This document shows positions 1 through 8,958 of a stretch of 64,000 nt of DNA, one piece after another. Made by a program: the position numbers and the translations under genes. The notes below the pieces were generated by a model, which saw only the letters and a program-made list of their open reading frames with translations, did no database searches and was not told the DNA's origin. Location: the NCBI GenBank assembly GCA_964404165.1, contig CAYOIZ010000035.1:3744-67743 (forward strand). The letters are read 5' to 3'. Position 1 is the first letter of the stretch. Each line of letters starts with the position of its first letter. The stretch comes from DASYLJ01 sp964404165 (lineage in GTDB: Bacteria; Desulfobacterota; Binatia; DP-6).

Positions 1-639
1 GACGCGCAGGGCGACGGCCCCGTCCTCGGCGAGCGCGTCGCGGAGCCGGGCGGCCAGCTCGTCGGCGGGGGCGTAGCGCAGGCGAACCGACTCGACGTGC
101 CGTTCGCTGGCGGGCGCGTCGAGGTCGGCGAGCAGCGCCGCCAGGCGCTCGACGTTCGGTCCGGCGTCGACGATGACGAGGCGGTTCGTCGGCGCGTAGG
201 CGGTGAGGACGCCGTCCTTCGACACCAGCGGCTGCAGCACGGGGATGAGTGCCGCGGCGTCGGCGTGCCGCAACGGCAGGATACGCGTCACGATCTGGTC
301 GCCGCCACGCGCGCCGGTCGGCACCGCGGTCTCCCGCGCGTCGCGCGCCGGGACGATCTTCGTGAACGCGCCGCTCGGCACGGTGGTGAAGCCCTTCACC
401 TGCAGGACCGACTGGAAGACGAGGTACGCCTCCTCCGGCGTGATGCGCGTCGGCGAGATGATCGTCACCTTGCCGCGCACGCGGTCGTCGACGATGAAGT
501 TGCGTCCGGTGACCTCGCTCACGAACCGCGCCAGCACCGGCAGCTCGACGTCCTGGAAATTGAGCGCGACGGTGGCGTCGTCGGCCGCGTGGGCGGTGAC
601 CGCGAGCAGGAGGGCGAGTGCCGCGAGGACGGTCCTCAT
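1..639 (-). CDS. gspD: Type II secretion system secretin GspD (N-terminal part, runs off the window)
   Basis: This is the first 213 codons of an outer-membrane secretin, continuing leftward past base 1. Residues 1-20 form a Sec signal peptide ending in a THA-A type cleavage site. The start of the mature protein (VALNFQDVELPVL, then FIVDDRVRGKVTI) is the classic N0 domain. It is followed by N1-type repeats with the motifs RILPLRHADAAAL and NRLVIVDAGPNVERL. GspD forms the outer-membrane pore for folded exoproteins. The ATG overlaps the stop of gspC in an ATGA junction, so the two are co-translated. Only the periplasmic part is visible; the beta-barrel secretin domain is outside the window. Confidence 0.9.
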   Translation of the reverse strand, partial: MRTVLAALALLLAVTAHAADDATVALNFQDVELPVLARFVSEVTGRNFIVDDRVRGKVTIISPTRITPEEAYLVFQSVLQVKGFTTVPSGAFTKIVPARDARETAVPTGARGGDQIVTRILPLRHADAAALIPVLQPLVSKDGVLTAYAPTNRLVIVDAGPNVERLAALLADLDAPASERHVESVRLRYAPADELAARLRDALAEDGAVALRV

Positions 640-1469
640 CGGAGATCGTAGACCAGCGTGCGCGCGTTGCCGCTGCGCACGATGTCGAGCGCCACGCGCG
701 GCTCGCTGCGCAGGCGCTGCAGAAAGGCCAGGAGCGACGCGGGATCGGCGACGGTGGTGCCGTTGATGCGCTGGACGACGTCGCCGTTCTCGAGGCCGAG
801 GCGGCGGAAGATGCTGTCGTCCTTCATCTGGAACAGACGGAAGCCCGCGGGCCGCCCGTCCTGCACCTCGGCGACGGCGCGCAGCTGGGTCAGCAGGCCG
901 CTCATGTTGTCGACGGCGCCGGTGATCTCGCGGCGATCGACGATCCAGGCGTCGCCGCCGGTACGACGGATGCGCGCCGCGCTCTCGGCGGCCGGCGCGT
1001 CGGGCGCCGCAGTGGCCGCGTCGTTCGTCACCGGCGGTGGACCGAGCTCGAGTGTGCCCTCCAGGTCGCCGCGCGCCAGCGTCACCTGATCCCACGTGAT
1101 GGCGGTGACGCGTGCGCCGCGCACCTCGTCGCCGACGCGATACAGCGACTGGCGCTGCGTCGCCGTGTCTTCGATGACGGCGTGGGCCGTGGTGCCGTGG
1201 AGGCCGATGCCCCAGAGGCGGAGGCCGTCGGTGAGCGGACCGGGGGACGCCGCCGGATTGAAGACGTCGCGCGCGGCGATCACGGCGTAGGCGTCGAGCG
1301 GGGCGAGCGTCGGTCGGGTGGCCGTACTCGACGCCGTCGCCACGTCGTCGGCGGGCGGCGTCCATGCAGCGGCGCGCAACGCTCCGCTCACGCCGTACGC
1401 GGCCAGCGCGATGACGAGCACGAGCAGGCCGAGCTCGAGCGCGAGCCGGAATCGCCGCAGAACATCCAT
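636..1469 (-). CDS. gspC: Type II secretion system inner-membrane protein GspC
   Basis: A 277-residue bitopic membrane protein. A short cytoplasmic N-terminus is followed by one membrane segment (about residues 12-34) and a periplasmic homology region (DAYAVIAARDVFNPA, then LWGIGLHGTTAHAVIED). It ends in a PDZ-like domain with the motif LENGDVVQRINGTTV. In known systems the homology region contacts the N0 domain of the secretin and the PDZ part helps select substrates. The neighbouring secretin gene overlaps by four bases and supports the call. The rest of the gsp operon presumably lies to the left of the window. Confidence 0.88.
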   Translation of the reverse strand: MDVLRRFRLALELGLLVLVIALAAYGVSGALRAAAWTPPADDVATASSTATRPTLAPLDAYAVIAARDVFNPAASPGPLTDGLRLWGIGLHGTTAHAVIEDTATQRQSLYRVGDEVRGARVTAITWDQVTLARGDLEGTLELGPPPVTNDAATAAPDAPAAESAARIRRTGGDAWIVDRREITGAVDNMSGLLTQLRAVAEVQDGRPAGFRLFQMKDDSIFRRLGLENGDVVQRINGTTVADPASLLAFLQRLRSEPRVALDIVRSGNARTLVYDLR

Positions 1470-1522
1470 GGGGACGGAAGGCGACGAGTCATACTGTAGA
1501 TGTCCGCGCCTTGGCTAGTGCC

Positions 1523-1563
1523 GGTGGCGGAGCGGCGCCCGGACGCGGGGCCCCTCCGCCACC
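1523..1563 (-). terminator. Hairpin downstream of the metalloprotease gene
   Basis: A perfect 10-bp stem (1523-1532 with 1554-1563) encloses a GC-rich loop, just past the metalloprotease stop and before gspC. It lacks a T-run on the minus strand, so it may be a weak terminator or an RNA-stabilising structure rather than a canonical intrinsic terminator. Confidence 0.35.
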
Positions 1564-1568
1564 ACCGG

Positions 1569-4193
1569 TCAGTCGCTCTTGTCGAGGAACATCTGGACGA
1601 CGTTCTTGCCCGCCGGCGCGCTGAAGCTGGCACCCCAGCAGACGTTGCCGGCGCCACCGAGGAGCTGCACCGTCACGGTGGCGTTCTGCATCAGCGGCAG
1701 CGTCGGCATGGCGAGGGGCGTTCCCTTGCCCTTGATCGTGATGCTCGCCTTTCCCGCGGCGCCCGCCTTGAGGCCGACGCTCTGGATCCCGTCGGGATTG
1801 GTCTTGCTCTTGTACTTGAAGCCGGTGCCGGATTCCTTCCAACACGGCTTGCCGGAGCAGACGCCGCCCGACGGGATGCTGGCCTGGTGGATCAGCGTCG
1901 GAGTGCCGCCGATGCCGTCGTAGATGCAGACGGTGTAGCCGCCGACGGGACCGATCGGGTCCCCGAAGTCGGCTTTCGCCGTCGCCGCCCCGTTGGTCCA
2001 CTTCCACTGGAGCCCATCGCTCGTGTCCGGTGTCTTGTCGATGAGCTTTACGAGTGCCTTCTGAGGCTGGGTCGGCTGCCGGCAACCACCGAGCGGTGCG
2101 GCGCCACAGGTCGGCGGGCCGGGGCAGGGGATGGCCGTGACGTGTCCGTCCGGCGGCGCGCCATCGGTCGCCTCGAACCCGGTGCCGACGACGGCGGCCA
2201 CGCTCGCGTTGCCGTCGTCACCGCCGAGGATGGTCAGGGGCAATGCGATCGACATCGAGCTCGGCCCGAAGTCGACGGTGCCGGTCCCCACGGGGGTGCC
2301 GCTGGTATCGAGGATGGTGATCGAGCCGTCCGGCGTCGAGCTGAACAGGTCGATGTAGTAGTCGGTGCCGAGTCCGGTGGTCGCACCGGTGAAGATGTCC
2401 GTCCGCGGTGTGATGCCGGTACCGGCGTCCTGGTCCACGTCGAGATCGACGTAGCCCCCGATGGCGTCGGGATTGTCACTCGTCCCTGCGCTGATCGGCG
2501 TCGCAAAGGCGAGGTCCACGACGAGGTGCGAGGGCGCATGACAGGCGGAGAGGGCGCCGAGGTCGGTCTGGACCGCCCCGGAGCCGAACGTGTCGCCGGT
2601 GGGGTCGGTATAGGTGCCCGGGTAGGACGTCACGGCCACGAACTCCACGCCGATGCTCAACGAGCCGCCGCCGGTCGTGCCGAAGCTCGTGGCCTCGAGC
2701 AGGATCGTCTCCCCTGCACTCACGGCGAACTGGACGTCCGACTGCAGGGCGGCGGCGAAGTCGTCGTTGCACGCGCGCTCGCTCAGGGCGCCACATGACC
2801 CGACGTGTGCGGTGAGCACGGTATCGTAGTCGCTGCCGGTCGTGGTGGCATGGATCACGCCGTCACCGGGTGCCGTGAGGACATACCACACGCTCGCCGA
2901 ATTCTGTGCGGGACCGTTGAAGGTGCATGACTGGAGCGGATCGCCGGGGTCGGTGCTGGCAGCGGTGGTGTTGACGACGTCGGCGTATGGGAACGAGAGG
3001 ATGAGCGTCGCATTTGCGCACGCGTCGTTGGCCGCTGGGGGCAGCGCGTTGAGCACGATGTCGAGGCTGCCCGTCACGGAGCCGGCAGTGGCGGAAACCG
3101 GGGTCGCGATCGCGGGGTCGTCGGGCGGATCCGATCCGGATTCGTCCACGCCGTTGTAGAACTCCGGCACGCCGGGCAGCGGGGCTGGGGGGCTGAGCGG
3201 TCCGACGCTCGACCCATCGGTGAACGACGGGTCGATCGCTTCGACCTCCAAGGTGTAGCTGCCCGCCGGCAGGCCTGGGATGGTGTACGCCCCCTCCAGC
3301 GCTGCCGGAGGAGGGCCGCCGAACGCGGCGGGGAAGTATCGCGCGCCCGAGGCCACACCCACGGCCGTCACGCGGGGGTCGCCGATCGCACGGGCGATCA
3401 CGTACGCTCCCTGGAACATCGTGGTGCCGTTCGAGCGATAGACGGTTCCGCTCAGGGTTCCGAATCCGGTGGCGAACGACGGATCGGGATACAGGGTCGA
3501 GAGCGAGACCGTGTCGTCCAGATTGAGGGTCCCCGCCTCGGCGCCGTTGATCAGGAAGGGGAACATCGTGGCGATGGCGTCGTCATTGCCGGGAATGCCG
3601 TCGAACGCCTCGATCAGGTTGATCTGCGAATGGTCGAGGTTCACGTAGTGTCCGAACTCGTGCAGGAACACCGCTTCGAAATCGGCGAGCGGGATCTCGG
3701 TGCCGGGAACCCCGTCGATGAACTTGCCGTTCAGGACCGCGACGCCTTCCTCGATCACGGGGGGGACGCTGGTGCCGCAGTCGGGCGCGGCGAAGCCGAG
3801 CACATCGTCGCTCGCGCCGATCCCGAAGACGTCGTCGGTGATGCTGCCGTCCGTGTCGAAGATGATCGGGCTCAGGCCGTCACCGCACACCGAGAGGTAC
3901 GACGTGTAGTTGGCGACGGTCACGTCGACGGGAAGGGCGCCGGCGTTCGTGAACGAGATGTTCGCGCTCGGTACCGCCTGCCAGGTGCCGAACCTGGCGC
4001 TCACCGACGCCACCGCGGCGACGTTGGAGAGTGATCCGAGTGTGCCCTGATCCGGGTTGTAGGGCACCGAGCCGACCCAGACCACGGGGTCACCCGCGCC
4101 GTTGACGATGAGCGCACCGGCCGCGCGGCCGAGCGCGGGAGTCGCGAGTGCGAGCGCGAGTGCGATGCCGATTCTGGAGTGCAACATCGGCAT
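1569..4193 (-). CDS. Secreted zinc metalloprotease with matrixin-type motif and C-terminal beta-rich domains
   Basis: An 874-residue exported protein with a signal peptide at residues 1-25. The extended zinc site HEFGHYVNLDH (H178, E179, H182, H188) matches the HExxHxxxxxH pattern of metzincins, so it is probably a secreted endopeptidase. Downstream are a carboxypeptidase-regulatory-like beta sandwich (YTIPGLPAGSYTLEVEAID), a pre-peptidase-like segment (DYDTVLTAHVGSCG), and a Cys-containing C-terminal domain at about residues 690-874 (LQWKWTNGAATAKADFGDP). I recall that last domain from uncultured deltaproteobacterial and Binatota proteins. A small secreted protein gene ends five bases upstream, forming a two-gene operon. 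With gspCD adjacent, it could be a type II secretion substrate; that is inference. Confidence 0.72.
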   Translation of the reverse strand: MPMLHSRIGIALALALATPALGRAAGALIVNGAGDPVVWVGSVPYNPDQGTLGSLSNVAAVASVSARFGTWQAVPSANISFTNAGALPVDVTVANYTSYLSVCGDGLSPIIFDTDGSITDDVFGIGASDDVLGFAAPDCGTSVPPVIEEGVAVLNGKFIDGVPGTEIPLADFEAVFLHEFGHYVNLDHSQINLIEAFDGIPGNDDAIATMFPFLINGAEAGTLNLDDTVSLSTLYPDPSFATGFGTLSGTVYRSNGTTMFQGAYVIARAIGDPRVTAVGVASGARYFPAAFGGPPPAALEGAYTIPGLPAGSYTLEVEAIDPSFTDGSSVGPLSPPAPLPGVPEFYNGVDESGSDPPDDPAIATPVSATAGSVTGSLDIVLNALPPAANDACANATLILSFPYADVVNTTAASTDPGDPLQSCTFNGPAQNSASVWYVLTAPGDGVIHATTTGSDYDTVLTAHVGSCGALSERACNDDFAAALQSDVQFAVSAGETILLEATSFGTTGGGSLSIGVEFVAVTSYPGTYTDPTGDTFGSGAVQTDLGALSACHAPSHLVVDLAFATPISAGTSDNPDAIGGYVDLDVDQDAGTGITPRTDIFTGATTGLGTDYYIDLFSSTPDGSITILDTSGTPVGTGTVDFGPSSMSIALPLTILGGDDGNASVAAVVGTGFEATDGAPPDGHVTAIPCPGPPTCGAAPLGGCRQPTQPQKALVKLIDKTPDTSDGLQWKWTNGAATAKADFGDPIGPVGGYTVCIYDGIGGTPTLIHQASIPSGGVCSGKPCWKESGTGFKYKSKTNPDGIQSVGLKAGAAGKASITIKGKGTPLAMPTLPLMQNATVTVQLLGGAGNVCWGASFSAPAGKNVVQMFLDKSD

Positions 4194-4198
4194 GTCTC

Positions 4199-4714
4199 CT
4201 AGCGGCCCCAGCCGGAGTGGCTGGCCACGGTGGCGAGGAAGACGTCGAGATCCTGCTTGCCCGCCCCCGTGTCGAGGCGAACGGTCCGTCGCGCGCCGTC
4301 GGTTTCAATGCGGTACACACCCTGTCCGAGTCCCACGGGGCTCGTGAAGCCCCGAGCGCTCGGACGGCGGAGGAAGAGGACGACCTCTTCGCCGCGTGCG
4401 TAGGTCGGAAGCCCCGCGAGATGGATGAGCGCGCCGTCGGCCAGGCGCTCCGTCGTGCCGAACTGCTTCACGACGACCTGCGCATCGGTGGATCCCTTGA
4501 GGGTGCGCTCCACCGCGACGGTGACCCAGGTGGCCGGAAGTCCCGACTCGTCACGACCGGACTGGACGTCGATCACCTTCCCCTGAACGATGCGAACGGC
4601 TTCGCTGGTCACCTGCGCCAGTGAGAGCCGTCTCACCATCATGGTCGCGTCGGCGCGACCGGCCAGGGCGAACGCGAGCGATGCCACGACCAAAAGGCGA
4701 GTGGTGTTTGGCAT
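4199..4714 (-). CDS. Small secreted protein of unknown function, operon partner of the metalloprotease
   Basis: A 171-residue protein with a signal peptide (residues 1-23, cleaved after RADA). The mature part is beta-rich: IVQGKVIDVQSG, TWVTVAVERTLKGS and YARGEEVVLFLRRPS look like an OB-like or Ig-like barrel. I cannot assign a named family with certainty. It lies upstream of the metalloprotease gene with five bases between them, so the two are very likely co-transcribed. A role as propeptide-like partner, inhibitor or accessory factor is possible but not shown by the sequence. A 19-bp dyad lies 32 bases upstream of its start codon. Confidence 0.6.
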   Translation of the reverse strand: MPNTTRLLVVASLAFALAGRADATMMVRRLSLAQVTSEAVRIVQGKVIDVQSGRDESGLPATWVTVAVERTLKGSTDAQVVVKQFGTTERLADGALIHLAGLPTYARGEEVVLFLRRPSARGFTSPVGLGQGVYRIETDGARRTVRLDTGAGKQDLDVFLATVASHSGWGR

Positions 4715-4746
4715 GGCGGTCGCCTAGCAGTGTAGGCCACGAGAAG

Positions 4747-4765
4747 TCAACACAAGATGTGTTGA
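4747..4765. promoter_or_regulatory. 19-bp perfect dyad, candidate operator for the metalloprotease operon
   Basis: The sequence TCAACACAAGATGTGTTGA is an 8-bp perfect inverted repeat around a 3-base spacer. It sits 32 bases upstream of the start codon of the secreted-protein/metalloprotease operon in an unusually AT-rich patch. Its symmetry and size fit a dimeric repressor or activator site. No regulator gene lies beside it. Confidence 0.5.
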
Positions 4766-4869
4766 TGTGATGTCACGGATATATGATTGAAGGCTGGTCG
4801 CTGATCGGCGCGTGGCATCGGCGATTGTGCACGGCGTTGCCGCCAAGGTGCGAATCGAGGCCGCAGAAC

Positions 4870-4904
4870 AAAAAAAGGGGGACGGTCCTTTCGGACCGTC
4901 CCCC
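4870..4904 (-). terminator. Intrinsic terminator of the OmpA-like gene
   Basis: A perfect 12-bp GC-rich stem (4877-4888 with 4893-4904) closes a TTTC loop. On the minus strand a run of seven T follows (4876-4870). It begins about 25 bases after the OmpA-like stop codon, the textbook form of a rho-independent terminator. Confidence 0.92.
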
Positions 4905-4929
4905 CGGTGTTGCCCGAGAACTGGTGCTC

Positions 4930-5589
<660 letters not shown>

Positions 5590-5719
5590 GCCTTCACTCC
5601 CCCTCTCGTCTTGAGATGGTGTTACTCACGTCGTTGGTACCATCAGGTGACATAGCAGCTGCCAGGTCGCAAGCATGCTGCGTTGTGGCCGCGACGCGTC
5701 AATAGCCTTCTCTGCGGCA

Positions 5720-6838
5720 TTACGCAACTTTTCGGGCCCCACTGCTCCATTTTCTGGCCCGGCGCTCGATGTCACGGCGGGGTGCCATGGCGATCCCGTG
5801 ACGACCGAAGAGTGCACGAAAACGCTCGAAATCGTTGAGGATTGTCTTCACCGTCGTGCGGTATCCGCGACGGATGACCTCCTGCCGGAGGGTGTACGTC
5901 ATGAGCGGCAGATCGAACAGTTCGAGATCGGCCTCGTAGGGCTCGAGCAGCACGACGTCGGCCTCGGGGTGCTCGTACCGATGACGGCCCAATCCCTCTT
6001 TCAGGCGTCGATGCAACGCGATCCGCATCGCCTGACCCGCAATCGCGAGCGCGCCGCCCTCGCGCATGAGGGTGCCGGGACGATCCAGGACGAGCGGGCG
6101 GATGGGGTTCACCACGATGACGAGCTGGGCCCCGCGTTCGGTGGCGAGGCTGGCGTGGGCGGTCTTGGTGACGGCGCCGTCGACGTAGTCGACACCGTCT
6201 ATACAGACCGGCTCGAACAGCAGCGGCACCGCCGCCGAGGCCGCCACGGCCCGGGAGATCGGCGTCCGCTCTCCGCGTGTACCGCCGAAGACGTGGATGC
6301 CGCCGGTATCGAGGACGGTGGCGGGGATCAGAAGCCGGCTCGGGAGGGTGGCGAACTCGTCCGAGCGGCCATTGCTGGTGAGGACCTGCCGGACGTAGGC
6401 TTCGAGGCCGTCGAGGCAGAAGAGGCCGTGCGGGAGATGACGGGTCAGCGAGGCCAGGGTGTCGAGGACCAGCACGTCCTTCCAGTTCGCCCACAGGTCG
6501 TGTGCGATTCCCGGTAGTGCGGCGGCGATTCGAGGTATGGTGCCCAGGTGATGTGCCCACGGGATCGACAGGAAGCGCGCTCCCGACAGGCGGGGGAGGG
6601 TCCGGCGGTCGCTCTCGAGCGTGTCGCGGATGTCGAGGGGGCTCACCCCGTTGGCGACGAGCGCCGCCACCAGCGCGCCGGCGCTCGTGCCGACGAAGAG
6701 GTCGAAGTCGCGGACGCGAAAATCGTCGAACAGGGAGTCGAGGGCGATCAGCGCGCCGATCTCGTAGAGTCCACCGGTGATGCCACCCCCAGCCAGCGCC
6801 AGGGCACGGCGTGCCGGTCCGTAGTGCGGTGCGCGCAT
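5720..6838 (-). CDS. Patatin-like phospholipase
   Basis: A 372-residue alpha/beta hydrolase-type acyl hydrolase. It has the glycine-rich oxyanion loop LAGGGITGG (about residues 15-23), the nucleophile elbow GTSAG (Ser52), and the dyad aspartate in a YVDGAV motif near residue 217. These are the features of the patatin family, which cleaves acyl chains from phospholipids or other lipids. There is no obvious signal peptide, so it is probably cytoplasmic or membrane-peripheral. It is divergent from the small membrane protein to its right and shows no operon partner. Confidence 0.88.
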   Translation of the reverse strand: MRAPHYGPARRALALAGGGITGGLYEIGALIALDSLFDDFRVRDFDLFVGTSAGALVAALVANGVSPLDIRDTLESDRRTLPRLSGARFLSIPWAHHLGTIPRIAAALPGIAHDLWANWKDVLVLDTLASLTRHLPHGLFCLDGLEAYVRQVLTSNGRSDEFATLPSRLLIPATVLDTGGIHVFGGTRGERTPISRAVAASAAVPLLFEPVCIDGVDYVDGAVTKTAHASLATERGAQLVIVVNPIRPLVLDRPGTLMREGGALAIAGQAMRIALHRRLKEGLGRHRYEHPEADVVLLEPYEADLELFDLPLMTYTLRQEVIRRGYRTTVKTILNDFERFRALFGRHGIAMAPRRDIERRARKWSSGARKVA

Positions 6839-6944
6839 GTGGAGCGTCCGGCTGGAGTGTCGGCGGGTCGGCGTGCGAGCTTGAGCCGTCGGAGCGGTTC
6901 GCTCGTTGACAAGCGCGGGTGCAGCATCCTAAAAGGCCGCGGAT

Positions 6945-7316
6945 TTGACTGACGAACGGCGTACGCCGGATCCTGCCGCGAAGCGACAGCGGAAGCTCGA
7001 CGCCAAGGTTGAACACCTCGCGCAACGTATCGCCGAGGTGGTCAACACGGCCGGGCCCGAGCATCGGCAGGACCTCCGGGAGTACGCGATGGAGCTCCTC
7101 AGGGAGGGGACGGAGGTCGCGGATGCGCCTCCAGCAGAGTCCGGGAACGCGAAGACGAATGCTGCCGGATCGAATCCCATCGGGATCGCCCTCTTGCTCG
7201 GGATGCTCGCGCTCCCTGCGCTGTTGCTGTTCCCGCCGGTCGGCGTCACGCTGCTCGCCATCGCGATGGTGATGGGAGTATGGGGAGTCGTCTGGACGCT
7301 CGTGCGCCGTCGCTAG
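6945..7316 (+). CDS. Small membrane protein with a charged N-terminal helix
   Basis: A 123-residue protein with a TTG start at 6945 (MTDERRTPD). Residues 1-50 form a charged, probably alpha-helical segment. A linker leads to two closely spaced hydrophobic segments (IGIALLLGMLALPALLLFP and VTLLAIAMVMGVWGVVW) ending in RRR. I do not recognise the family. It lies 60 bases upstream of the Rieske gene on the same strand and could be the first gene of the electron-transfer operon, but nothing in it suggests cofactor binding. Confidence 0.6.
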   Translation: MTDERRTPDPAAKRQRKLDAKVEHLAQRIAEVVNTAGPEHRQDLREYAMELLREGTEVADAPPAESGNAKTNAAGSNPIGIALLLGMLALPALLLFPPVGVTLLAIAMVMGVWGVVWTLVRRR

Positions 7317-7376
7317 GCGTCATCCGGATCGAGGGAGTTCCGATGCAAGATCGCCTTCTGAAAGGAACCGGGGTCC

Positions 7377-7967
7377 ATGGCTAAGCCCGCTACCGCGGAG
7401 CAGAAAGCGGCCACCGCCGCCCAGCGCGTCATCGAGCAGGGGCTCGAGCGCGAGAAGGCGCTGCGTGCGAAGGCCAGTCTCGGGGGCCTCTGGTCCCGTC
7501 GTGACGTCTTCGGTCGCTTCGCCTGGTCGATCTTCGGCGTGTTCTCCGGCATCACGCTGCTGGGTGCGCTGCGATCGGCGTTCCCGCGCGTGCTCTTCCA
7601 ACCGCCCACCTCCTTCAAAGCGGGCCTGCCCACCGACTTCACGATCGGTGAGGTGAGCACCAAGTTCCAGAAGGATCAGCGCGTCTGGATCGTGCGCGAA
7701 GAGGAAGGCATCTACGCCATCTGGGCGAAGTGCACCCACCTCGGCTGCACGCCGCGCTGGTTGCCCGCCGAGAGCAAGTTCAAGTGCCCCTGCCACGGCA
7801 GCGGCTTCTACAAGAGCGGCATCAACTTCGAGGGGCCTGCGCCGCGTCCGCTCGAGCGCGTCCGCGTCAGCAAGTCGGAAGACGGACAGCTCGTCGTCGA
7901 CAAGGCGATCAAGTACCTCTACGAGAAGGGCGATTGGAACAAGCCCGGTGCGTTCCTCAAGGTGTGA
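7377..7967 (+). CDS. Rieske 2Fe-2S protein of a cytochrome bc-type complex
   Basis: A 196-residue iron-sulfur subunit. One membrane segment (about residues 45-65) anchors it and a hinge leads to the Rieske fold. The cluster motifs are CTHLGC (Cys119, His121 and disulfide Cys124) and CPCHGS (Cys137, Cys139, His140). It oxidises quinol at the Qo site of cytochrome b and passes one electron to the c-type cytochrome. It begins an operon with cytochrome b6, subunit IV and a multihaem cytochrome c. AAAGGAA is a good ribosome site seven bases before the ATG. The long charged N-terminus before the anchor is somewhat unusual. Confidence 0.95.
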   Translation: MAKPATAEQKAATAAQRVIEQGLEREKALRAKASLGGLWSRRDVFGRFAWSIFGVFSGITLLGALRSAFPRVLFQPPTSFKAGLPTDFTIGEVSTKFQKDQRVWIVREEEGIYAIWAKCTHLGCTPRWLPAESKFKCPCHGSGFYKSGINFEGPAPRPLERVRVSKSEDGQLVVDKAIKYLYEKGDWNKPGAFLKV

Positions 7968-7985
7968 CGAAGGGGATCTGACGCG

Positions 7986-8759
7986 ATGTCCAAGTGGGAA
8001 GAGCTGAAGAAGCAGATCACCGAGTCGCCGGTCTGGACGTCCATCTTCCGGCACGGCTACGACGACACCCCGCGCAACCGCGTGCTGATGGTGTCGGGCA
8101 ACGTGTTCCTCCACCTCCACCCGTCGAAGGTGCGCCGGCATGCCACGCGGCTGCGCTTCACGTGGTGCATGGGCGGCATCACGTTCCTGATGTTCCTCGT
8201 CACCGCGGTCACCGGTGTCTACCTGATGTTCTACTACCGCCCGACGGCGGAGTACGCGTACGCCGACATGAAGTACCTCGAGTACGACATGCCGTTCGGC
8301 ATGCTCATGCGGAACATGCATCGCTGGGCGGCGCACGCGATGGTGATCGCGGTGTGGCTGCACATGTTCCGTGTCTTCCTGACCGGCTCGTACAAGCCAC
8401 CGCGTGAGTTCAACTGGATCGTCGGCGTCATCCTGCTCGTGCTGACGCTGCTGCTCTCGTTCACCGGCTACCTGCTGCCATGGGATCAGCTCTCCATCTG
8501 GGCGGTGACGGTGGGGTCCAACATGGGCCGCGCCACGCCGCTGCTCGGACACGAGGGACCGGGCCACGAACTCATCCCCGGTCTCAGCAACGTGTACGAC
8601 GCGCGCGCCTTCCTCTTCGGCGGCGGCGAGATCGGTCCGCACACGCTGCTGCGCTTCTACATCCTCCACTGCATCTTCATCCCGCTGATCACCAGCATCT
8701 TCCTCGCCGTCCACTTCTGGCGCATCCGTCGCGACGGATTCTCCGGCCCCGCGCTCTGA
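7986..8759 (+). CDS. petB: Cytochrome b6-type N-terminal half of cytochrome b
   Basis: A 257-residue, four-helix dihaem cytochrome b. The haem ligands are His112 and His126 in helix B (MHRWAAH...WLH) and His228 and His243 in helix D (RFYILH...AVH). The 14-residue gap between the second pair is the b6f-type spacing. GYLLPWDQ and the C-terminal FSGPAL match the b6 family. It carries electrons across the membrane between the Qo and Qi sites. The protein ends where b6 ends, so cytochrome b is split, with subunit IV encoded two genes downstream. An intervening 63-codon gene separates the halves. Confidence 0.94.
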   Translation: MSKWEELKKQITESPVWTSIFRHGYDDTPRNRVLMVSGNVFLHLHPSKVRRHATRLRFTWCMGGITFLMFLVTAVTGVYLMFYYRPTAEYAYADMKYLEYDMPFGMLMRNMHRWAAHAMVIAVWLHMFRVFLTGSYKPPREFNWIVGVILLVLTLLLSFTGYLLPWDQLSIWAVTVGSNMGRATPLLGHEGPGHELIPGLSNVYDARAFLFGGGEIGPHTLLRFYILHCIFIPLITSIFLAVHFWRIRRDGFSGPAL

Positions 8760-8766
8760 GGACGAC

Positions 8767-8958
8767 ATGCCATCCGAGGCCAAATATGCCCTCCTGGCGC
8801 TGGCGCTGACGATCCTGTCGTACCTGACGCACGGCGGACGCGTCATGACGCTGCCGTTCTTCTTCGTGTTCATCCTGGTCCTGCTGTTCTGGTCGGCGCG
8901 TCGCTCGGCCGAGCGCATCGAGCGGGAAGAGGAGGAGGCGACCGATGGCAACCCCTGA
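8767..8958 (+). CDS. 63-residue single-span membrane microprotein of the bc-type operon
   Basis: A tiny protein between the two cytochrome b genes. Residues 5-20 are moderately hydrophobic, residues 26-45 (VMTLPFFFVFILVLLFW) form a clear membrane helix, and the end is strongly charged (ERIEREEEEATDGNP). It starts seven bases after the b6 stop and overlaps the start of the subunit IV gene by 14 bases, so translation of the three is coupled. By position it is a candidate small subunit, comparable in size to the Pet G/L/M/N subunits of b6f, but no homology to them is visible. Confidence 0.7.
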   Translation: MPSEAKYALLALALTILSYLTHGGRVMTLPFFFVFILVLLFWSARRSAERIEREEEEATDGNP

